From NCBI GenBank assembly GCA_016869735.1, contig VGDL01000001.1:1-64000 (forward strand): DNA of 64,000 bases. Reading direction: 5' to 3'. How positions within the stretch are numbered: the stretch's first letter is position 1; each line of letters begins with the position of its first letter. This document shows, piece after piece, positions 52,315-63,984 of this stretch. Position numbers and translations under genes: made by a program. This stretch comes from Alphaproteobacteria bacterium (GTDB taxonomy: Bacteria; Pseudomonadota; Alphaproteobacteria; Acetobacterales; Acetobacteraceae). The notes beneath the pieces were generated by a model that worked only from the letters and a program-made list of their open reading frames with translations, had not been told where the DNA came from and did not search any database.

Positions 52315-53534
52315 CCGCGTATCACCCCGCCATCACGTAATTTCTGAAAATGCGCCGCGCCCAAAGCCGGTTCCAGAATTTCGGCATTATGTTCCCCAAG
52401 TTTTGGCGCAGGCCGTGCCAAAATCCCCGGTGTTGCGGAAAGCCGCGGCACCATCCCATGCATGGGCAGCCAGCCGCCGGGCATATCCGCGTCAGGCACT
52501 TCGATCAGCGCCTCGCGTTCAATCGCGTAGGGGTCCTTATCCAGCATTTCGGTATCCATGATCGGCCCGATGGTCACACCGGCCTTGTCGAAATGCGCGA
52601 GGTTTTCGGCCATGTCGAGTGCGCCGATGAAGCCGCCGATGATGGCATCAAGCTCCTGCCAGTTTTTCACGCGGGCTGGGTTATTGGCGAAGCGAGGGTC
52701 GGTGATCAGCGCTTCCTGCCCGATGGAGCGCAGCAGTTTTTCCGTCATGCCTTGCGTCGAAGCCGAAAGGCAGACCCAGCCGCCATCCTTGGTGCGATAG
52801 GCGTTGCGCGGCGATGTATTGGTGCTGCGGCTACCGGTGCGGGGTTTGCGTTTGCGTGTCAGGCGCCAATTCGCCACTTGCGGTTCCAACACGCTGAACA
52901 GTGGCTCAAAGAGCGAGATATCAATCACCTGCCCTTGGCCGGTGGCTTCGGCGTGGCGCAGCGCGATCATGGCGGCGGCGGAACCATAAAGCCCGGCATA
53001 GGCATCGCCCATGAACATCGGCGGCAGCACCGGTTCACGGTCTTCAAACCCATTGATGGCGGCGAAGCCCGAATAGCCTTCGACCAAGGTGCCAAAGCCT
53101 GGCTTGTGGCGATATGGCCCATCTTGGCCCCAGCCAGAAACCCGCGCGATCACAAGCCGCGGATTGGCGGCAAGCAGGCTTGCGGGATCAAGGCCCATGG
53201 CTTCCAGCACGCCGGGGCGGAAGCTTTCCACAAGTATCGCGGCATCGCGGGCCAGGGCGCGCACGGCGGCGATCCCTTCTTCGCTTTTCAGGTTCAGGCA
53301 GACGCTTTTCTTGTTGCGGCAGATGGTCTTCCAACTGGTCTCCACACCGCCGACGCGCCAGGCGCGCAAGGTATCGCCTTCGGGCGGTTCCACCTTGATC
53401 ACTTCCGCGCCGTGATCAGCGAAAACCTTGGTCAGGATATTGCCGGCGACTAGGCGCGAAAGGTCAATGACGCGCACGCCATCCATCGCACCTTTCGCGT
53501 TGGGGTCGAAATTCTTGCGATGCATGTCGGCCAT
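52311..53534 (-). CDS. CaiB/BaiF family CoA-transferase
   Basis: GVRVIDLSRLVAGNILTKVFADHGAEVIKVEPPEGDTLR. Confidence 0.92.
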   Translation of the reverse strand: MADMHRKNFDPNAKGAMDGVRVIDLSRLVAGNILTKVFADHGAEVIKVEPPEGDTLRAWRVGGVETSWKTICRNKKSVCLNLKSEEGIAAVRALARDAAILVESFRPGVLEAMGLDPASLLAANPRLVIARVSGWGQDGPYRHKPGFGTLVEGYSGFAAINGFEDREPVLPPMFMGDAYAGLYGSAAAMIALRHAEATGQGQVIDISLFEPLFSVLEPQVANWRLTRKRKPRTGSRSTNTSPRNAYRTKDGGWVCLSASTQGMTEKLLRSIGQEALITDPRFANNPARVKNWQELDAIIGGFIGALDMAENLAHFDKAGVTIGPIMDTEMLDKDPYAIEREALIEVPDADMPGGWLPMHGMVPRLSATPGILARPAPKLGEHNAEILEPALGAAHFQKLRDGGVIRG

Positions 53535-53538
53535 GAAA

Positions 53539-54507
53539 TCAATCCAGCTTGATATTCGCCGCCGCCGCCACTTCGCGCCAGCGCGCGAGTTCTACGCGCA
53601 GGATTTCGCTGAAGGCTTGCGGCGTGGTGGGTGATGGGCGGGCACCTTCGGTTTGCAGCAGCTTCGCCATTTCCGGATCGCCCAAGGCAGCATTGGCTTC
53701 CGTATTCAGGCGCGCAAGGATTTCGGGCGGCAGGCCGCGCGGCGCAAAAAGCCCCCACCAGATATCGCTTTCATAATCAACGCCGGCTTCCTTGACGGTG
53801 AGGCCGGGGGGCGCGCCATCCGGCGCACCTGGCGCGGTATAGGCCAAAAGCCTAACGCGACCTTCGCGCACCACGCCGGCGGCGCTTGGCATGGTGGTGA
53901 TCAGCACGGGGATATGGCCGGCCACCAAATCCGTCACGGCGGGCGGCATGCCGCGATAGGGCACATGGGTCATCTTGATGCCCGCGCGCAGGCAAAAATA
54001 TTCCGTGACGAAATGATTGATGCCGCCAGGGCCGGAAGAACCATAGTCAATCGCGCCCGGCCTTTCGCGCGCCATACGCACCAGATCAGCCAAGCTTCGC
54101 GCCGGGAAATCCGGATGCACCAGCACAATGAAGGGCGATCGCGCAAGCAAGGCGACGGGCGTGAAATTCTCCAAAACGCCCCAAGGCACGCGCTGCGTGA
54201 TGGAAGTTGTCGCAAAGGATGAGGAGGATACCATGAGCGTATAGCCGTCGGCGGGCGATTGCGCGACAGCGGTGGCGCCAATGGCTCCACCTGCGCCGGC
54301 GCGATTGTCAATCACCACGGGCTGGCCAAGGCGGGCTTGCAGGCGCTCCGCCAGGGGGCGCGCGACCACGTCATTGGAACCTCCGGGCGGGAAGGGCACC
54401 ACGATTCGAACAGGCCGGTTGGGCCAGGGCGCCTGGGCGAGCGCTGGCGCGGCAGGCGGCGCAGCGGCTGCCAGCAAAAGGGTGCGGCGGGGCAGGGAAG
54501 GGGTCAT
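53539..54507 (-). CDS. Bug/TctC family substrate-binding protein (orphan)
   Basis: WPNRPVRIVVPFPPGGSNDVVARPLAERL; DYGSSGPGGINHF; no adjacent TctAB. Confidence 0.92.
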   Translation of the reverse strand: MTPSLPRRTLLLAAAAPPAAPALAQAPWPNRPVRIVVPFPPGGSNDVVARPLAERLQARLGQPVVIDNRAGAGGAIGATAVAQSPADGYTLMVSSSSFATTSITQRVPWGVLENFTPVALLARSPFIVLVHPDFPARSLADLVRMARERPGAIDYGSSGPGGINHFVTEYFCLRAGIKMTHVPYRGMPPAVTDLVAGHIPVLITTMPSAAGVVREGRVRLLAYTAPGAPDGAPPGLTVKEAGVDYESDIWWGLFAPRGLPPEILARLNTEANAALGDPEMAKLLQTEGARPSPTTPQAFSEILRVELARWREVAAAANIKLD

Positions 54508-54637
54508 CAGGTGCTCTCCTGGAAGGCAAGGGCTAGCAGCTTCGCCTATTGTAGCGCTTCTGCGAAGCGGGCTTGCCCCTGTTCAGTATTGGCGGCATTG
54601 GCCATCATGCGGTTTCCAGGAGGGAATCAGGATAGCA

Positions 54638-55147
54638 ATGGCCGATGACAGGCCTTTCAGGGAATGGCCCTTGGAACAGCTCGCCGAACATGCGGCGCAG
54701 CACAAGGATGATCGCGTCCTGCTTTCCCAATTGCTGATTGAAACAGAACGCCGCCCAGGCGCGCGCGCCAAGCTGATTGCACGGCGGATTGAAAATTCCC
54801 TGACGAATATTCTGACAAAGCTGCCAGGCCGTGGCGCGCCGCCTGAGGAAATGCGCCGCTACCTTGCCATTGCTGCGGAAGAAATCGCCGTACTGCGCAA
54901 ACGCTTGCAGGATGCGGAGCATGATCTGAAGAAGCTGAAGGAAACCCCGGCCGATGGCAGCCCCCATGCGCGGGTCTACCTGACACCCAATGCGCCGCTT
55001 TGGCTGATTGTGGAGGTACGCCGCGCCTTTCGCCGCCGCTACCACCCGGATAAGCAGACCGATCCGGTGAAGCGCCAGAATGCCGAAGAAATCTTCAAGC
55101 GCGCGGAGGAGGTTTTTGAAAACCTCCAGGGCCGCGAAGAAAACTGA
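54638..55147 (+). CDS. J-domain protein (C-terminal J domain)
   Basis: RRAFRRRYHPDKQTDPVKRQNAEEIFKRAEEVFENL with HPD motif. Confidence 0.8.
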   Translation: MADDRPFREWPLEQLAEHAAQHKDDRVLLSQLLIETERRPGARAKLIARRIENSLTNILTKLPGRGAPPEEMRRYLAIAAEEIAVLRKRLQDAEHDLKKLKETPADGSPHARVYLTPNAPLWLIVEVRRAFRRRYHPDKQTDPVKRQNAEEIFKRAEEVFENLQGREEN

Positions 55148-55157
55148 ATGAGCCCTG

Positions 55158-55628
55158 TCAGCCGAGCGTCTTCGCGGCGGCCAGCACTTCCGCCGCATGG
55201 GCTTCGGGCTTCACCTTGCGCCAGATTTTAACGATCTTGCCATCGGCACCCACCAGAAAGCTCGATCGCTCCATGCCCATGTATTTCTTGCCATACATGG
55301 ATTTCTCCACCCAAACGCCATAGGCCTCGGCCGTCTTGTGTTCGGGGTCTGACGCCAAGGGGAATTCCAGCCCGTATTTCTTGGCGAATTTTTCAATCGG
55401 CGGCATGGCATCGGGGGAAACACCAATGACCGTCAGGCCAAGCTTGCCAAGCTGGGGCAGAGCTTCCTGCACGCCGCAAGCCTGCTTGGTGCAGCCCGGC
55501 GTATCGGCCTTCGGATAGAAATAAAGCAGAAAGGGCTTGCCCTTCAGGGCGGCTGAGGAAACCTCCTGCCCGCCGCTGGCCGCCATTTTGAAGGCGGGAG
55601 CCTTTTTGCCTTCGGCCAATTCGCTCAT
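55158..55628 (-). CDS. bcp: Thioredoxin-dependent peroxiredoxin (Bcp type)
   Basis: FLLYFYPKADTPGCTKQACGVQEA. Confidence 0.95.
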   Translation of the reverse strand: MSELAEGKKAPAFKMAASGGQEVSSAALKGKPFLLYFYPKADTPGCTKQACGVQEALPQLGKLGLTVIGVSPDAMPPIEKFAKKYGLEFPLASDPEHKTAEAYGVWVEKSMYGKKYMGMERSSFLVGADGKIVKIWRKVKPEAHAAEVLAAAKTLG

Positions 55629-58606
55629 GACTGCTTCCCCTGATCCAGCCGGCCAAGCCGGGCTTCGAAAACTTGGCGCACCAAGGCGCCGCTGGATGCC
55701 ATCTGTGCGCGCAGCCCCGGAAGGTCAACGGGTGGCGTCGCGCAAAGTGGCCCCGCAACACGCAGCACGGCGGAAGCGGCGGGTTCGGGCAACCGATCCT
55801 CGCGCCAGGGGCCAAGGGTCAGGCGTAGAATACCACTGATGCCGCGCCAAAGCCGCTCAGCGGCGATCAGCGCCTCGGCCTCGGCGCTATCCAAGGCGTC
55901 GATTTTCGCCAGATTGGCGATGGCGATGCGCGTGGTGGTGGCCAGCACTTCCGGGTGGCGCGGGGCATGGCGCAATTGCAGCGCTTGGGCGATGAATTCC
56001 ACCTCCACCAACCCACCGGGGCGAAGCTTGACATCCCACGGCCCGTCGCCGGGCAATTCGCGCAGCATGCGTTGGCGCATGGCCAGCGCATCGGCAATGG
56101 CGGTCTTGGTCTTTTCGGGATTGGAAAGTGCCGCACGAATGGCCGTGCCGATGCGCCGCGTAAGCCCCGCCGGCCCCGCCACCACACGGGCGCGGGTCAG
56201 CGCCATGCGTTCCCAACTCCAGGCATCTTCAGCCTGGTAGCGTTGAAACGCGGCAAGTGAGACGGCGACCGGCCCCTTCGAACCCGATGGCCTGAGGCGC
56301 ATATCCACCTCATACAGCTTGCCCTCGGCCCCTGGCGCGGTGATGGCGCCGACCATTTGATGCGCAAGCCGCGTGAAATACTGAATGCTGGGCAAGGGGC
56401 GGATTGGCGGCGCGCCGCGCTTGGCCTTGGCTTCGCTCCCTTCGGCATCGGCGGCGTGATCATAAACCAGGATCAGATCCAGATCGGAACCGGGCAGCAT
56501 TTCCCGCCCGCCAAGCTTGCCCAAAGCCACCACGGCAAGCTGGCCACCCTTCACCACGCCATGCCGCGCGGTAAACTCCGCTGTCACGTGCGGCAACAGT
56601 GATGAAATGGCGGCATCGGCCAAGGCGCTGCGCGCTTCGCCTGCCGCATCGGGGTCTATGCTGCCTTCAAGGGTTGCGGCGTCAATGTCGAATTTGCCTT
56701 CCTGCACCAGCCGCCGAGACGCCTCCATCGCCTCCTCAAAATAACGCGCTTCCTTCACCAAGGCGGGCAGGGCCAAGGCAGCGCTGCCAATGCCGCCCCC
56801 GGCCCCCACCAGCAGCCCCTCAAGTGCAGAGGTGTGGTGCGCCAAATGATCTGCCAGTTGCGGTGCGGCGCCCAGAATGCCGGCCAAGCGTTCCAGCATG
56901 GGCGGGTTGTGCTGCAAAAGGCTCAAGACCTGCACGCCCGTTGTCAGCCGGCCAAACAAGGCATCCAGGCGCATCAGCGCCGCATCCGGTTCGCGCTGCT
57001 TGGCGAAGGCCGCGAGCAGGCTTGGCATCAGCGCGGTCAGCAATTCGCGCGCGCGTTCGCTGCGAATGGCGCGCGCATGGCCGTGATGCCAGCCGCGCAC
57101 AGTGGCCGCGATACTGCCGGGATTGCCATAGCCCATGGCGCGCAATGTCGCGATGGTGGCGGGGTCATCCTCAACGCCGGTGAACACCAAATCGCCCTGC
57201 ACCGCATCGGCGGCCAGCGTTGGTTCGGCTTCAAACATGCGCCCGTAATGCTGTTCCACGCGGCGCAGATGATGCGCGAATTCCTCGGCAAAGCCGGCGG
57301 TATCGGCGTAGCCCAGGAAGGATGCGATGCGCGCAATCCCTTCCTCATCTTCCGGCAGCCGATGCGTCTGCCGATCCGCCACCATTTGCAGCCGATGTTC
57401 AAGGCGCCGCAGGAAGCCATAGGCATCGGCCAGGTCAGCCGCGGCGCGGCGTTCGATTTTGCCGGCGGCGGCAAGGGCGGAAAGCGCGCCGAGTGTGGTC
57501 GGGTCTCGCAATGCGGGATCGCGCCCGCCCCAGATCAATTGCAGCACCTGGGCGGTGAATTCGATTTCACGAATGCCCCCCCGGCCCAGCTTCACATCAT
57601 GCCCGGCCAATTGCACCGTATCATGCGCGCCCTTCGCCCCCTTATGGGCGTGGATTTGCCGCTTGATGGAATGGATATCCGCCACCGCCGCGAAATCCAG
57701 GTAACGGCGCCAGACAAAGGGGCGAATTTCGCGCAGGAATGCCTCACCGGCGGCACGATCCGCCGCCACGGGCCGCGCCTTGATCATGGCGGCGCGTTCC
57801 CAATTCTGGCCCATGCTTTCGTAATAGGCGATGGCAGCAGGGATCGAGACCGCCAAGGGGGTTGCCGCCGGATCGGGCCGCAGCCGCAAATCGGTGCGGA
57901 ACACATAGCCATCCGCGGTGCGTTCTTCCATTAATCGGACCAGGTCGCGCGCAATCCGCACATAAATCGCCTGGGCGCGATCCGGGTCCTGCGCCGCCGC
58001 CGGATCGTAAAGCACCATCAGATCAACATCGGATGAGTAATTCAGCTCCCGCGCGCCAAGCTTACCCATGCCAAGAATGACCAGGCCCGATTGCCGCCCG
58101 ATGGATTTGGCATCCGCCTTGCCGCCACCGGTATGGCGCAAATCTCCCCGCGCCGCGGCATCGCGCAGCAGATGGGCGCAGGCGGTATCAATACTCAGCT
58201 CCGCCAAGTCGGAAAGCGCGCCAGTCACGCGATCCAGCCCCCAAAGCCCGCGAATATCGGCAAGCCCGGCCACCAGCGCCCCCTGGCGCTTGGCCTGGCG
58301 CAGCAAGCTTGCCAAGGCTGGGCGCGGTGTGGCGGGGTCCAGCCGCATCAACGGGTTTATGGCACGTTCAAAAGCCTCATCAGGGCCGCGTTCGGCCATG
58401 AAAAGCAGGGTGGGTGACTCACGCACCGCCAAATCGGCTAGATAGGGGCTATGACCCCCAAGCGCTTTCAATATCGCCGCGCCATCGGCGCTTTCGGCAA
58501 AGCGACGCTCCGCATCCCCCTTCTCGGTGAAATGCGCCCGGGCGAGGGCAGCGGCGGGCTTGTCGAATCCGCGGGGCAGGGGGAAAGCTGCTGGGGCAGG
58601 GGTCAT
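55625..58606 (-). CDS. glnE: Bifunctional glutamine-synthetase adenylyltransferase/deadenylyltransferase
   Basis: GMGKLGARELNYSSDVDLMVLYD and LGKLGGREMLPGSDLDLILVYD nucleotidyltransferase motifs. Confidence 0.97.
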   Translation of the reverse strand: MTPAPAAFPLPRGFDKPAAALARAHFTEKGDAERRFAESADGAAILKALGGHSPYLADLAVRESPTLLFMAERGPDEAFERAINPLMRLDPATPRPALASLLRQAKRQGALVAGLADIRGLWGLDRVTGALSDLAELSIDTACAHLLRDAAARGDLRHTGGGKADAKSIGRQSGLVILGMGKLGARELNYSSDVDLMVLYDPAAAQDPDRAQAIYVRIARDLVRLMEERTADGYVFRTDLRLRPDPAATPLAVSIPAAIAYYESMGQNWERAAMIKARPVAADRAAGEAFLREIRPFVWRRYLDFAAVADIHSIKRQIHAHKGAKGAHDTVQLAGHDVKLGRGGIREIEFTAQVLQLIWGGRDPALRDPTTLGALSALAAAGKIERRAAADLADAYGFLRRLEHRLQMVADRQTHRLPEDEEGIARIASFLGYADTAGFAEEFAHHLRRVEQHYGRMFEAEPTLAADAVQGDLVFTGVEDDPATIATLRAMGYGNPGSIAATVRGWHHGHARAIRSERARELLTALMPSLLAAFAKQREPDAALMRLDALFGRLTTGVQVLSLLQHNPPMLERLAGILGAAPQLADHLAHHTSALEGLLVGAGGGIGSAALALPALVKEARYFEEAMEASRRLVQEGKFDIDAATLEGSIDPDAAGEARSALADAAISSLLPHVTAEFTARHGVVKGGQLAVVALGKLGGREMLPGSDLDLILVYDHAADAEGSEAKAKRGAPPIRPLPSIQYFTRLAHQMVGAITAPGAEGKLYEVDMRLRPSGSKGPVAVSLAAFQRYQAEDAWSWERMALTRARVVAGPAGLTRRIGTAIRAALSNPEKTKTAIADALAMRQRMLRELPGDGPWDVKLRPGGLVEVEFIAQALQLRHAPRHPEVLATTTRIAIANLAKIDALDSAEAEALIAAERLWRGISGILRLTLGPWREDRLPEPAASAVLRVAGPLCATPPVDLPGLRAQMASSGALVRQVFEARLGRLDQGKQS

Positions 58607-58623
58607 GGGGGAATAGGGAAAGA

Positions 58624-61600
58624 GTGAGGCGGGTCGCAGGTCAAGCGGGGCGGGGGGTGAAGCTGCTGGCCAGAGTCTGCCTGACCTTGGCCTTGCTGGC
58701 TGGGCTGGCGCTTGGCGGCGCCGTCTGGCGGCTGGAACAGGGCCCGATCAGCCTGCCCTGGCTTGCCCGTCATGCCGAGAGCTTGGCCAATCATGCGCTG
58801 GCCGATCAAAATATTGTGATTGGCGCGGCGGAGATTTCCTGGGCGGGCTGGCGGGACGGGCATCGTTCGCCGATTGCCGTGCGGTTTTCCGATATCCGGC
58901 TTTCTGACAAGGAAGATGGGCTGATTGCCGTGCTGCCGCGGGTGGATGCGTCACTTTCCGCGGGCAGCCTGCTGCGCGGGCATATTGCCTTGCGCGGGCT
59001 GGAATTGCGCGGGCTTAGCCTGATCGCGAAGCGGGACAAGGCCGGCGCACTTTCGCTTGGATTGGCCGGAATACCAAAGGCCGAGCCCTCAGAAGCCGCA
59101 GCGGGTGAACTTGATGCCCTTGCCGAGATCATCACCGCCTGGCTGGCGCCGCCCAATGAAGAAACCGCGCTTTCGCCGATCCGGCGCATCGCGCTTGTCG
59201 ATACCCGGCTGGCGCTCTCTGATGAGGCTTCCGGGCGGGTGGTGAGTGCCAATCTTGCTTCCCTTGTCGTGCAACGCCGCGCCGCTGGCGGGTTGGAATT
59301 GGCCGGGCGTGCCATGCTGGAATTGGCGGATCAGCGCATTCCGGTGGTGATTGCCGGCAATCTGGAACAGGCACTTTGGCGCGGGGAGGCATCACTGACC
59401 GCGCAAGGCATTCGCCCGGCAGTATTGGCTGGGGCGAGTGCGGAATTGGCACCTTTGGCGGCGCTGGAAACTGAAGCGGAAATCACCCTGATTGCGCGTT
59501 TCGCCGGGGCGCCGCGGCCGGATTTGCTCGTGGGGCGGCTGCGCACCGGTACTGGGGTTTTGCACATCCCGAATGATGGTGGGGATTTGCCCTTCGCCGC
59601 CATCCTATTGGATGCGACCTTGGGTGATGACGTGGTGCGGGTGGAACGCTTGGCTTTTTCCCCGCAGCCTTCCCCGCGCCCTGGTGCCACCCCACCGCCC
59701 GAGGTTTCGGCAGCTGGTGAGGCGCGTTTGCGGGCGGGTGTCTGGGATGTGGCGGCTGATGTCAGGCTACGCGGCTTGGATATTGCCGATCTGCCGCATT
59801 ACTGGCCGCCAAGTGTTGCGCCCAAGCCGCGTGAATGGCTGGCGGAAAACCTGACTGCTGGCATGTTGCGCGAAGGCAATTGGCGCCTTGCCGCGCGGAT
59901 GGGTGCGGATGGCAGCGGCGCGGAAGTCACTGAGATTTCCGGCATGGCGCGGGCGGATGGTGTTACCGTCCATTGGCTGCGACCCATTCCGCCTTTCCAA
60001 GGCGTCAGTGGAGAGGCACGTTTTTCGCTCGATAAGATCGATATTTCAGCGACCAGCGGTCAGCAATCCGGCACGGATATTGTGGCCGATGGCGCGACGG
60101 TTTTGATCAGTTTCGCAACCGATCCGGAAATAACGCGGGTTGAGGCACAGCTGCGCGGCCCGCTGGCCGAAGCCTGGGGCATTCTGCGCCATCCAAGGCT
60201 CAAGATTTTCGAAACTCGCCCGCCGCCGATCAATGACCCAACCGGGGTGCTGGAAAGCGGGACGCTCAAACTTGTCTTTCCGCTGATCAAGACGCTGGAT
60301 ATTGAAGAAATTGATATTCAGGCAGAACTTGACGTGCGCGATTTGCGCATCCCGCGCATTGCCTTTGACCGCGATCTGGAACGGGGCGTTGCGCGCGTTT
60401 CGGTCACCAATACCGGGCTGACGGCAACGGGCACTGGCGTGCTTGGCGATATTGAAGCGCGCATCCGTCAGGAAACAGATTTTCGCAACGGCCAGGCCAG
60501 TGACATTGTTTCGCGTGAAATCATCTCAGCGCGCGCCGATGCGCGGCAATTGGCAGCACTTGGGCTGGATGGCAGGCCGCTATTGGAAGGCCCGGTGCAG
60601 CTTGATGTGCGGAATGAAACCCGGCGCAACGGGCAATCCCGGCTTGCGGTGCGGGCTGATTTGCGCGCGGCGACGCTAAACCTTGAACCCCTGGCCTGGA
60701 GCAAGCCACCCGGCACCGCCGGGAATGCCGAAGCCATGGTGCTGATGCAGGGCGGCGCGGTGACGCTGATTGAAAGCTTCCGCATCGAAACGCCGGATGC
60801 GCTTATGCGTGGGCGGGCAAATGAGGTCCGCCAGAACGTCCCGCAGCGGATTGAACTGACCAGCGCAACATTGGGGAGATCGCGTTTCACCGCTGAACTG
60901 CGCCCGCCCGCAACGCGCGCCGGCGGGCAATGGGCGATCAATCTGCGCGGGCCGGTTTTGGATTTGGCGCCGGCGCTTGGCGCCCATACAGCGCCCGACA
61001 AGCCCGCCGAGGAAGGCGCAGCCGCGCGCATTGCGGCGCGCTTTGATCGTGTGTTGCTGCCGCATGGGAAGGAAATTGCGGGGCTGGAAGCCGCACTCAG
61101 GGTCAATGCCTTTGGGGTTATGCAGCAGGCCAATATCAGCGCCCGCTTGCAGGAACGCGGCAGTTTTACGCTGAACATCACCCCTGATGGTCAGCGCCGC
61201 GCGCTGGGCCTAACCAGCGACAATGGCGGCGAATTGCTGCGCAGCTTTGATGTGCTGAAAACGATCCAGGGCGGCAAGCTGACGGTCACGGCGCATTTTG
61301 AAAATTCGCGCCCTGGCGCGATGCTCACCGGGGATGCGGTGCTGGAGGAATTTGTGGTGCGGGACGCGCCTGGGCTCGGCAAGGTTTTGCAAGCCATGAC
61401 GCTTTACGGGCTGGTGGATGCGTTGCGTGGCCCCGGCCTGAATTTCTCCCGCGCTACCATGCCCTTCAGCCTGAGCCCGGAGGCTTTGGTTTTGCAGGAT
61501 GCGCGGGCCTTTTCATCCTCGCTCGGCGTGACGGCCAAGGGGCGCTTGGATCGCGTGCGGGATACGGTTGACCTGGAAGGCACCATTGTGCCCGCCTATT

Positions 61601-61812
61601 TTTTCAATACCTTGCTTGGGCGTATTCCGATTTTCGGGCGTATTTTCAGCCCGGAAGAAGGTGGCGGCGTATTCGCCGTTTCCTATCGCATGCGCGGGCC
61701 GATGAATGATCCGCAGACCAGCATCAATCCGCTGGCCGCGCTAACACCGGGCTTCCTGCGCGGTATTTTTGGCATTGGTCAGGAACCGGCGGGGCAGGCG
61801 CCGCGGCAATAG
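58624..61812 (+). CDS. AsmA/YhdP-like (DUF3971) envelope protein, GTG start
   Basis: N-terminal TM anchor, long beta-rich repeat body, AsmA-like C-terminus PAYFFNTLLGRIPIFGRIFSPEEGGGVFAVSYRMRGPMNDP. Confidence 0.85.
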   Translation: MRRVAGQAGRGVKLLARVCLTLALLAGLALGGAVWRLEQGPISLPWLARHAESLANHALADQNIVIGAAEISWAGWRDGHRSPIAVRFSDIRLSDKEDGLIAVLPRVDASLSAGSLLRGHIALRGLELRGLSLIAKRDKAGALSLGLAGIPKAEPSEAAAGELDALAEIITAWLAPPNEETALSPIRRIALVDTRLALSDEASGRVVSANLASLVVQRRAAGGLELAGRAMLELADQRIPVVIAGNLEQALWRGEASLTAQGIRPAVLAGASAELAPLAALETEAEITLIARFAGAPRPDLLVGRLRTGTGVLHIPNDGGDLPFAAILLDATLGDDVVRVERLAFSPQPSPRPGATPPPEVSAAGEARLRAGVWDVAADVRLRGLDIADLPHYWPPSVAPKPREWLAENLTAGMLREGNWRLAARMGADGSGAEVTEISGMARADGVTVHWLRPIPPFQGVSGEARFSLDKIDISATSGQQSGTDIVADGATVLISFATDPEITRVEAQLRGPLAEAWGILRHPRLKIFETRPPPINDPTGVLESGTLKLVFPLIKTLDIEEIDIQAELDVRDLRIPRIAFDRDLERGVARVSVTNTGLTATGTGVLGDIEARIRQETDFRNGQASDIVSREIISARADARQLAALGLDGRPLLEGPVQLDVRNETRRNGQSRLAVRADLRAATLNLEPLAWSKPPGTAGNAEAMVLMQGGAVTLIESFRIETPDALMRGRANEVRQNVPQRIELTSATLGRSRFTAELRPPATRAGGQWAINLRGPVLDLAPALGAHTAPDKPAEEGAAARIAARFDRVLLPHGKEIAGLEAALRVNAFGVMQQANISARLQERGSFTLNITPDGQRRALGLTSDNGGELLRSFDVLKTIQGGKLTVTAHFENSRPGAMLTGDAVLEEFVVRDAPGLGKVLQAMTLYGLVDALRGPGLNFSRATMPFSLSPEALVLQDARAFSSSLGVTAKGRLDRVRDTVDLEGTIVPAYFFNTLLGRIPIFGRIFSPEEGGGVFAVSYRMRGPMNDPQTSINPLAALTPGFLRGIFGIGQEPAGQAPRQ

Positions 61813-61824
61813 GAAGGGGTGCAC

Positions 61825-61891
61825 GCCAAGCGGCTTCGCTTGGCTTGAATTGGACAAAAAAAGGGCGGCCCCGAAGGACCGCCCCATTTTT
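61825..61891. terminator. Two hairpins between convergent YhdP-like and groEL genes; second is bidirectional
   Basis: gccaagcg-gctt-cgcttggc (61825-61844); aaaaaaa-gggcggccc-cgaa-ggaccgccc-c-attttt (61863-61891). Confidence 0.7.
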
Positions 61892-61907
61892 CGCAAGCTG
61901 CGATGGA

Positions 61908-63563
<1,656 letters not shown>

Positions 63564-63589
63564 TCAGGTTCTGATTGGAAAATCGGCGA

Positions 63590-63880
63590 TCAGGCAGCCA
63601 GGATGCCCATGACGTCGGATTCCTTCATGATCAGGAGCTCCTCGCCATTCAGCTTCACTTCGGTGCCGGACCACTTGCCGAACAGGATGCGATCGCCAGC
63701 CTTGACGTCGAGCGGACGAAGATCGCCCTTTTCGTTCAAGGTGCCGGCGCCCACGGCGACGACTTCGCCTTCCTGGGGCTTTTCCTTCGCGGTGTCGGGG
63801 ATGATGATACCACCGGCGGTCTTTTCTTCCGCATTAACGCGGCGAACCAGAACGCGGTCATGCAGGGGACGAAATTTCAT
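63590..63880 (-). CDS. groES: Co-chaperonin GroES
   Basis: [44 protein letters not shown]. Confidence 0.99.
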   Translation of the reverse strand: MKFRPLHDRVLVRRVNAEEKTAGGIIIPDTAKEKPQEGEVVAVGAGTLNEKGDLRPLDVKAGDRILFGKWSGTEVKLNGEELLIMKESDVMGILAA

Positions 63881-63957
63881 AAGGTCCTCTCCTGAGCCTC
63901 GGGTTGATGACGGCTCGCTCTGGGAAGCCTGACCGGTCACCGGGGGTGCCCCGGCCG

Positions 63958-63984
63958 TTAGCACTCCCCCCAGAGGAGTGCTAG
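63958..63984. promoter_or_regulatory. CIRCE element (HrcA operator) upstream of groESL
   Basis: TTAGCACTC-N9-GAGTGCTAG, 1 nt from the consensus TTAGCACTC-N9-GAGTGCTAA. Confidence 0.95.
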
